Origin: Syntrophomonas sp. UBA1376
GTDB lineage: Bacteria; Bacillota; Syntrophomonadia; Syntrophomonadales; Syntrophomonadaceae
Direction: 5' to 3'
Assembly: GCA_002305535.1 (NCBI GenBank)
Contig: DBRE01000032.1
Span: 1 to 18,526 of the forward strand
DNA: 18,526 bases
This document shows positions 14,593-18,526 of this stretch, piece after piece. Position numbers and translations under genes: made by a program. The notes beneath the pieces are model-generated. The model saw only the letters and a program-made list of their open reading frames with translations, had not been told where the DNA came from and made no database searches. Position 1 is the stretch's first letter. Each line of letters starts with the position of its first letter.

Positions 14593-14894
14593 AAAGCATT
14601 CTTACTTAGAAGCAATGTTTTGCGCCAAATCTGCTATTCATAATAAGTCGACTGCTTATGCAACCAATTATCCTGCTAACTGGATAGTCCTCCATCTATG
14701 ACCGCTTTTTCTGCCACAAACTTGGTTCTTGGCAAAAAAAGATTAAGTCATGGAGAGAATCCTTGACTTAATCTCAATTACCTGATTGGGTTACTGATCT
14801 CCCGAATATTATCTCGATCCCATGTGTCTAAAATGGCTGGGAAATCAATGACGGATGTACGTATGTGCAAGGGGTCACCCCCAAGTTGAAACAA
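14593..14894. other. Intergenic region between converging transporter and dehydrogenase genes
   Basis: No gene is supported here. It holds a strong minus-strand terminator (14733-14774). Nearer the dehydrogenase gene is a small GGGG-TCA-CCCC hairpin (14871-14881) without a T tail. A weak TATCC/GGATA hairpin (14669-14686) also lacks a T tail. The first 100 bases after the permease show no convincing terminator on the plus strand. Confidence 0.6.
14733..14774 (-). terminator. Terminator of the acyl-CoA synthetase-dehydrogenase operon
   Basis: A perfect 11-bp stem, AGATTAAGTCA (14740-14750) with TGACTTAATCT (14764-14774), and a short inner GGA/TCC pairing. Read on the minus strand it is followed by seven T. 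It lies about 120 bases after the dehydrogenase stop codon. Confidence 0.9.
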
Positions 14895-15635
14895 TTACGG
14901 CATAAAAATGCCTCCGTCACAATGGATTACCTGACCGGTGATATAGGAAGCTTCATCACTGGCCAGGAAAAGGCATAGATGGGCTACTTCCTCAGGCTGT
15001 CCCGGTCGCGCCAATGGGGTTATCAGTTTCATTATGTCGCGAATATGTTCGGGGATACCGTAGTACATATCGGTGACTATGGTGCCGGGAGCAATGGCAT
15101 TTACATTTATGCCTTTACTGCCAGCTTCTTTAGCCAGCGAACGCGTAAAACCCACCACTGCTTCTTTGGAAGCAGAATAGTTGGTCTGACCTACATTACC
15201 GAAACGACCGGCCGAGGAAACATTAATGATCTTGCCATAGTTCTTTTCCCGCATGAGACCATAAACTGCCTGAACCATATTAAAATAGCCCTTTAAATTG
15301 ATATTCATTACCAGATCCCAATCAGCTTCGCTCATTTTATGCAGCATAGCATCACGGTTTATACCCGCATTATTGACGAGAATATCTATAGTCTCATAGG
15401 AGGATAATACCTTTTGTACGGCAGTCTCGATGGCCTGGCGATCAGTGACATCAACTCTATAGGCGGTGGCCTCTCCTCCGGCGGCCTGGATATCAGCGGC
15501 TACTTGGCTGGCCTGATCTTCATCCACGTCAAACAGCGCCACCTTGGCGCCTTCACTGGCGAAACGTTTAGCTATCGCCGCCCCGATGCCTTTTCCGGCT
15601 CCGGTGATAAGGGCAACTTTATTTGCTAATCTCAT
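14895..15635 (-). CDS. SDR-family dehydrogenase (FabG/3-hydroxyacyl-CoA dehydrogenase-like)
   Basis: A 246-residue classical short-chain dehydrogenase. It has the nucleotide-binding TGAGKGIG (11-18), NNAG (88-91), the structural Asn111, and the catalytic Ser140, Tyr153 and Lys157 (YSASK). Asp36 at the end of the second beta strand points to NAD(H) rather than NADP(H), which fits a catabolic oxidation better than fatty-acid synthesis. FabG-like proteins act on 3-oxoacyl/3-hydroxyacyl thioesters, so with the CoA ligase upstream it may oxidise a hydroxyacyl-CoA; an alcohol substrate is also possible. GGGGGGA lies seven bases before the ATG. It follows the ligase gene by 22 bases and should be on the same transcript, which ends at the hairpin near 14740. 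Confidence 0.88.
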   Translation of the reverse strand: MRLANKVALITGAGKGIGAAIAKRFASEGAKVALFDVDEDQASQVAADIQAAGGEATAYRVDVTDRQAIETAVQKVLSSYETIDILVNNAGINRDAMLHKMSEADWDLVMNINLKGYFNMVQAVYGLMREKNYGKIINVSSAGRFGNVGQTNYSASKEAVVGFTRSLAKEAGSKGINVNAIAPGTIVTDMYYGIPEHIRDIMKLITPLARPGQPEEVAHLCLFLASDEASYITGQVIHCDGGIFMP

Positions 15636-15657
15636 TTACGAGTCCCCCCTTAGGCAC

Positions 15658-17259
15658 TTATCCCTTTTTTGCCTTGAGTTCAGCCTCCACTTCCTGGCGC
15701 AGGACTTTCTTTTCTATTTTTCCAAGCAAAGTCATGGGCAGCATTTCCCTGAATACATATTCCCGGGGAATCTTATAGCTAGCCAAGTATTCTTTCAAGA
15801 ATTCCTTGAGTTTTTCCACTTCAATTGTGACATCGGGCAAGGGCACTATGTAGGCACGGCCGACTTCTCCGGCAATCTCATGAGGCACTGCCACCACCGC
15901 ACACAACATAACTCCAGGATAGCGCATAATAGCTTCCTCTATTTCAGCAGGATAAATGTTTTCCCCATTAGTTATGAACATTTCCTTGGAACGGCCTACC
16001 ATGCGCAGGTTGCCGTCCTCATCGATAAGGCCTAGATCTCCTGAGTAAAACCAGCCTTCCTTATCAAAAGCCGCTGCAGTCGCTTCCGGCAGTTTGAAGT
16101 ATTCTTTGATGACGGAAGTACCCCGATAGGCGATCTCCCCTACTTCCCCATCCGCTACTGTTTGCCGCTTGGGATCCACCAGCTTCATTTCAAAATCCGG
16201 GGCTACTTTGCCGACGGTTAAATTGAGGGTTTCCAGACTGTCACCTTTGGCAGTATAAGTGATCAAACCCGATACTTCCGTTAGCCCCAGGCAGTTATAA
16301 CAGTTGTCACACATAGTGTCCCGCATTTTACGTAGGGTTTCCAAGGGTGCCATAGCCCCGCTGATCACCACCGTTTTCAAGGATGATAAGTCATACTGGT
16401 CATATTCAGGTGAGGCAAATTGCATGGCAAACATGGTGGGCACCTGGCCCAGCACTGTCACTTTATGCCGTTGGATCAATTCCAGAGTTTTGATCGGGTT
16501 AAAGGGTTCCAATACCTGAGTGGCGTTGGATACAATAACCGTAGCGCCCACCTCAGTCGCTCCACTGACATGATTGACTGGCAGATGATTGATCCAGACA
16601 TCGTCAGCACCAGCCCCACACATGCCGATTTCCACCAGGCTCATATGAATGATATTTTGATGTGACATAAGAGCGCCTTTGGGCACCCCAGTGCTTCCAG
16701 AAGTGTATACGATAATGAGTCCATCATGAGTAGATATCTGGGCTTCCCTTTCCAGCAGTTCCGCTTTGTATTCGGCGTAATCCTGCTGTAGGATCTCATC
16801 AAAGGTCAGAGCGTTCTCCAACCTGGCTTGCCCGCCAACGATGAAAACATTTTTTACACTGGGGCAATTAGGTAATATCTTCTGCAGGCGATCTTGATAA
16901 TCAAATTCATACATAGAATGCAGAATAAACATAGCCCGAGCTTCCGAATTATTGAGGACATATTCGATCTCTTTGTCACTCTGGCGAGTACCAACTCCGG
17001 TGATAATAGCCCCAATACGGGAAGCAGCCATGTAAAGATAAAAGAATTCCGGACGGGGCGTCATTAAGTAGGCCAGGCGATCCCCTTTTTGCACCCCCAA
17101 TTTGAGCAGATAACACGCCAATCTTTCCACCTGAGCCGCGAATTCCCTATAAGTTATGCGCTGATCCCCATATAGGAATGCGATGTGATCAGGTCTCTCC
17201 TGGACAGCCTGGACGACATAGTCAGAAAGCAGTCTTAACGCACCTTGGGTGTAAGTCAT
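15658..17259 (-). CDS. Acyl-CoA synthetase (AMP-forming, class I adenylate-forming enzyme)
   Basis: A 533-residue ligase that activates a carboxylic acid with ATP to an acyl-adenylate and then forms the CoA ester. Motifs in order are the phosphate loop YTSGSTGVPKG (185-195), the A5 motif LGLTEVSG (324-331), YSGDLGLID with Asp408, GRSKEMFITNGENIYPAEIE (422-441, hinge region) and the C-terminal GKIEKKVL with the catalytic Lys517. Length and motifs fit medium/long-chain acyl or aryl-acid CoA ligases, and the exact acid is not predictable. A Cys pair in MCDNCYNC (316-323) just before A5 is unusual for the family. Start: ATG at 17259, seven bases after AAAAGGAGGG. The frame is open to 17295, but that would place the ribosome site inside the gene. 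It is the first gene of an operon with the dehydrogenase. Confidence 0.92.
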   Translation of the reverse strand: MTYTQGALRLLSDYVVQAVQERPDHIAFLYGDQRITYREFAAQVERLACYLLKLGVQKGDRLAYLMTPRPEFFYLYMAASRIGAIITGVGTRQSDKEIEYVLNNSEARAMFILHSMYEFDYQDRLQKILPNCPSVKNVFIVGGQARLENALTFDEILQQDYAEYKAELLEREAQISTHDGLIIVYTSGSTGVPKGALMSHQNIIHMSLVEIGMCGAGADDVWINHLPVNHVSGATEVGATVIVSNATQVLEPFNPIKTLELIQRHKVTVLGQVPTMFAMQFASPEYDQYDLSSLKTVVISGAMAPLETLRKMRDTMCDNCYNCLGLTEVSGLITYTAKGDSLETLNLTVGKVAPDFEMKLVDPKRQTVADGEVGEIAYRGTSVIKEYFKLPEATAAAFDKEGWFYSGDLGLIDEDGNLRMVGRSKEMFITNGENIYPAEIEEAIMRYPGVMLCAVVAVPHEIAGEVGRAYIVPLPDVTIEVEKLKEFLKEYLASYKIPREYVFREMLPMTLLGKIEKKVLRQEVEAELKAKKG

Positions 17260-17354
17260 TGGATAACCCTCCTTTTGAAAAAAATGAATTCCCACTTTAC
17301 CTTATATGAGATATTCCCTAAAATATTCCTAATACCTGTCTGAATGTTGTAATT

Positions 17355-17382
17355 ATTATAAATTTTATAAATATTTCGTTAA
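17355..17382 (-). promoter_or_regulatory. Candidate promoter of the ligase-dehydrogenase operon
   Basis: On the minus strand TTAACG (17382-17377) and a perfect TATAAT (17360-17355) are 16 bases apart. It lies about 95 bases upstream of the ligase start. The -10 neighbourhood TTTATAATAAT also occurs upstream of the CoA-transferase operon. Confidence 0.45.
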
Positions 17383-17429
17383 TTATATCTAAGCAGGGAA
17401 AACATCCTTCCCTTCCGAAAGTCTATAGA

Positions 17430-17438
17430 TGCTATAAT
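17430..17438 (+). promoter_or_regulatory. Extended -10 promoter of the solute-binding protein gene
   Basis: TGCTATAAT (17430-17438) is a perfect extended -10 element. No good -35 is seen at the right distance, as expected for this promoter type. It predicts a leader of roughly 115 bases. Confidence 0.5.
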
Positions 17439-17560
17439 GTGTTAAGATTAAGCAAATAAAATGAAGGTAGTTTTTTGGTGTTCGATCAAGGCATTGTCCG
17501 GAGCAGCCTTGGTAAGAATAACGTACCTAATCTAATTACAATTGGAGGGGATTATTGGTA

Positions 17561-18427
17561 ATGAAGAAGGCATGGAAACTATTGTTAGGCACCATTTTGG
17601 TATTGGGACTGCTCATAACCGCCATAGGCTGCAGCAGCTCTGAACAACCAGGAGATGACCCCGCCCAATCCGGGGACACAAATCAAACTGAAGTTTTTAA
17701 GGTGGGACTGGAATGCGGATACGCACCCTTCAACTGGACCCAATTGGATGACAGCAATGGCGCTGTACCCATTCAAGGCACACAGGAATTTGCCGGCGGC
17801 TATGATGTGGAAATCGCCAAAATCATTGCTGATGGACTGGGACGGGATTTAGTCATTGTTAAAACTGCTTGGGACGGACTGGTACCTTCCGTACAGTCTG
17901 GCACTATCGATGCCATTATTGCAGGTATGTCTCCCACCGCAGAAAGATGGAAGACTATCGATTTCTCAGACCATTACTACAAGTCAGATCTGGTTATGGT
18001 AGTAAAAAAAGGTTCTGCTTATGAAAATGCTACCAGCATCCAGGACTTTTCCGGTGCCAAAGTGACCGCCCAGCTTAATACTTTCCATTACACCGTCATC
18101 CCTCAGATCAATGGAGTGGAGCAAAAACCGGCTATGGAAGACTTTCCCGCGATGCGCGTTGCCTTGGAATCTGGTATCATTGATGGGTACGTATCAGAAA
18201 GACCAGAAGGAGTATCAGCTAGCACCGCCAATCCCAACTTTGTCATGGTGGAATTTGCTCAAGGTCAAGGATTTGAAGCCTCCGATGATGATGTAGCTAT
18301 TGCCGTCGGGCTGAAAAAAGGAAATCCTGATCGTGAGAAAATAAATGAGATTTTAGCTGGTATTTCTGAAGATCAAAGATTGACTCTAATGGATAACGCC
18401 ATTGCTAATCAGCCTTCTGCCGATTAA
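17561..18427 (+). CDS. Amino-acid ABC transporter solute-binding lipoprotein
   Basis: A 288-residue family 3 extracellular solute-binding protein. A lysine-containing N-terminus and hydrophobic stretch lead to a lipobox (TAIGC) with Cys24, so it should be a lipoprotein on the outer face of the membrane. A low-complexity linker (SSSEQPGDDPAQSGD) follows. The binding domain has the usual landmarks: KVGLECGYAPFNW near its start, GYDVEIAKIIADGLG, WDGLVPSVQSGTIDAIIAGMSPTAER and DFSDHYY. The last pattern is typical of polar amino-acid binders (Arg, Gln, Glu or His), but ligand choice cannot be read reliably. I start it at the ATG at 17561, ten bases after TGGAGGGG; a TTG at 17555 would be too close to that site. 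Its permease gene begins 33 bases after the stop. Confidence 0.9.
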   Translation: MKKAWKLLLGTILVLGLLITAIGCSSSEQPGDDPAQSGDTNQTEVFKVGLECGYAPFNWTQLDDSNGAVPIQGTQEFAGGYDVEIAKIIADGLGRDLVIVKTAWDGLVPSVQSGTIDAIIAGMSPTAERWKTIDFSDHYYKSDLVMVVKKGSAYENATSIQDFSGAKVTAQLNTFHYTVIPQINGVEQKPAMEDFPAMRVALESGIIDGYVSERPEGVSASTANPNFVMVEFAQGQGFEASDDDVAIAVGLKKGNPDREKINEILAGISEDQRLTLMDNAIANQPSAD

Positions 18428-18460
18428 TACGCAGCTTATAATACAGGAGTGTAAGTAATA

Positions 18461-18526
18461 ATGTCAGCTGATGCATCTTTTTTTCAATGGGTTGCTTTCA
18501 TATGGGAACAAAACTGGCCCCTTTTC
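18461..18526 (+). CDS. Amino-acid ABC transporter permease, N-terminal part (cut by the window edge)
   Basis: Twenty-two codons are visible, starting MSADASFFQWVAFIWEQNW, which is the usual amphipathic beginning of HisM/GlnP-type permeases before their first membrane helix. AGGAG lies 11 bases before the ATG. Its place directly after the solute-binding gene supports the call. The rest lies outside the window. Confidence 0.72.
   Translation, partial: MSADASFFQWVAFIWEQNWPLF

Larger units (their letters stand above)
17260..17560. other. Divergent control region between the ligase operon and the transporter operon
   Basis: About 300 bases, very A/T-rich in the middle (17340-17400). It holds a minus-strand promoter for the ligase operon (17355-17382) and an extended -10 promoter for the transporter (17430-17438). 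The roughly 115-base leader of the transporter contains a hairpin CAAGGC (17487-17492) with GCCTTG (17506-17511), not followed by a T run. A 24-codon frame (17461-17535) without a ribosome site also lies there. I do not recognise a riboswitch class. Confidence 0.55.

Noticed and set aside
14669..14686. TATCC/GGATA hairpin as a terminator of the MacB-like operon
   Set aside because: The stem is only five base pairs and no T tract follows directly.
14871..14881. GGGG-TCA-CCCC hairpin as a terminator of the dehydrogenase gene
   Set aside because: The loop is only three bases, there is no T run after it on either strand, and a far better minus-strand terminator lies at 14733-14774.
14895..15635. 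Calling the SDR gene fabG for fatty-acid synthesis
   Set aside because: It lies in an operon with a CoA ligase and has Asp36, favouring NAD(H). No other fatty-acid synthesis gene is near.
17461..17535. 24-codon leader frame before the solute-binding gene
   Set aside because: It has no ribosome site and no run of one amino acid typical of attenuation, so it is not listed as a gene, only mentioned as part of the leader.

Overview
The window looks like a chromosomal segment from a low-to-mid-GC anaerobic Firmicute of the class Clostridia. A Syntrophomonas-like fatty-acid-oxidising syntroph is my best guess. This is inferred from strong GGAGG ribosome sites with frequent TTG/GTG starts, a YheC/YheD-type ATP-grasp gene known from spore formers, a flavodiiron protein, and acyl-CoA activation genes beside c-type cytochrome genes. 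No tRNA, rRNA, CRISPR array, insertion sequence or phage gene was seen.

Layout. (1) 1-2811, plus strand: a membrane-anchored five-heme cytochrome c (17-541) with its own terminator, then resB-resC (System II cytochrome c maturation) and a 59-codon tatA. (2) 2939-4126: a flavodiiron protein (oxygen or NO reductase) between two strong hairpin terminators. (3) 4270-5086: a TipA-like MerR regulator behind a textbook MerR promoter with a 19-bp spacer and a central dyad. (4) 5100-8078: an imperfect inverted repeat, an RluA/RluD-family pseudouridine synthase, a second tatA almost identical in protein to the first, and an ATP-grasp protein of the YheC/YheD family. (5) 8151-10052, minus strand: the two subunits of a family I CoA-transferase, which meet the ATP-grasp gene at a shared hairpin terminator. 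(6) 10237-10596: a decayed C-terminal piece of a sensor histidine kinase. (7) 10644-14592, plus strand: an operon of a Yip1-family membrane protein, a periplasmic adaptor, an ABC ATPase and a MacB/FtsX-type permease, the last three genes overlapping by ATGA. (8) 14895-17259, minus strand: an acyl-CoA synthetase followed by an SDR-family dehydrogenase, with a strong terminator. (9) 17430 to the end, plus strand: an extended -10 promoter, an amino-acid-type solute-binding lipoprotein, and the first 22 codons of its permease.

How the genes may work together (inference): the left part builds exported redox proteins (heme attachment by ResBC, folded-protein export by TatA) and protects against oxygen. 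The minus-strand enzymes activate and oxidise a carboxylic acid, with CoA coming either from ATP (ligase) or from another acyl-CoA (transferase). The substrate cannot be read from sequence alone. I found no clearly novel multi-gene system. The best leads are the paired tatA genes under strong protein-level constraint, the five-heme cytochrome beside the ResBC genes, the clean MerR operator, and the histidine-kinase relic with the phased direct repeat next to the CoA-transferase operon.
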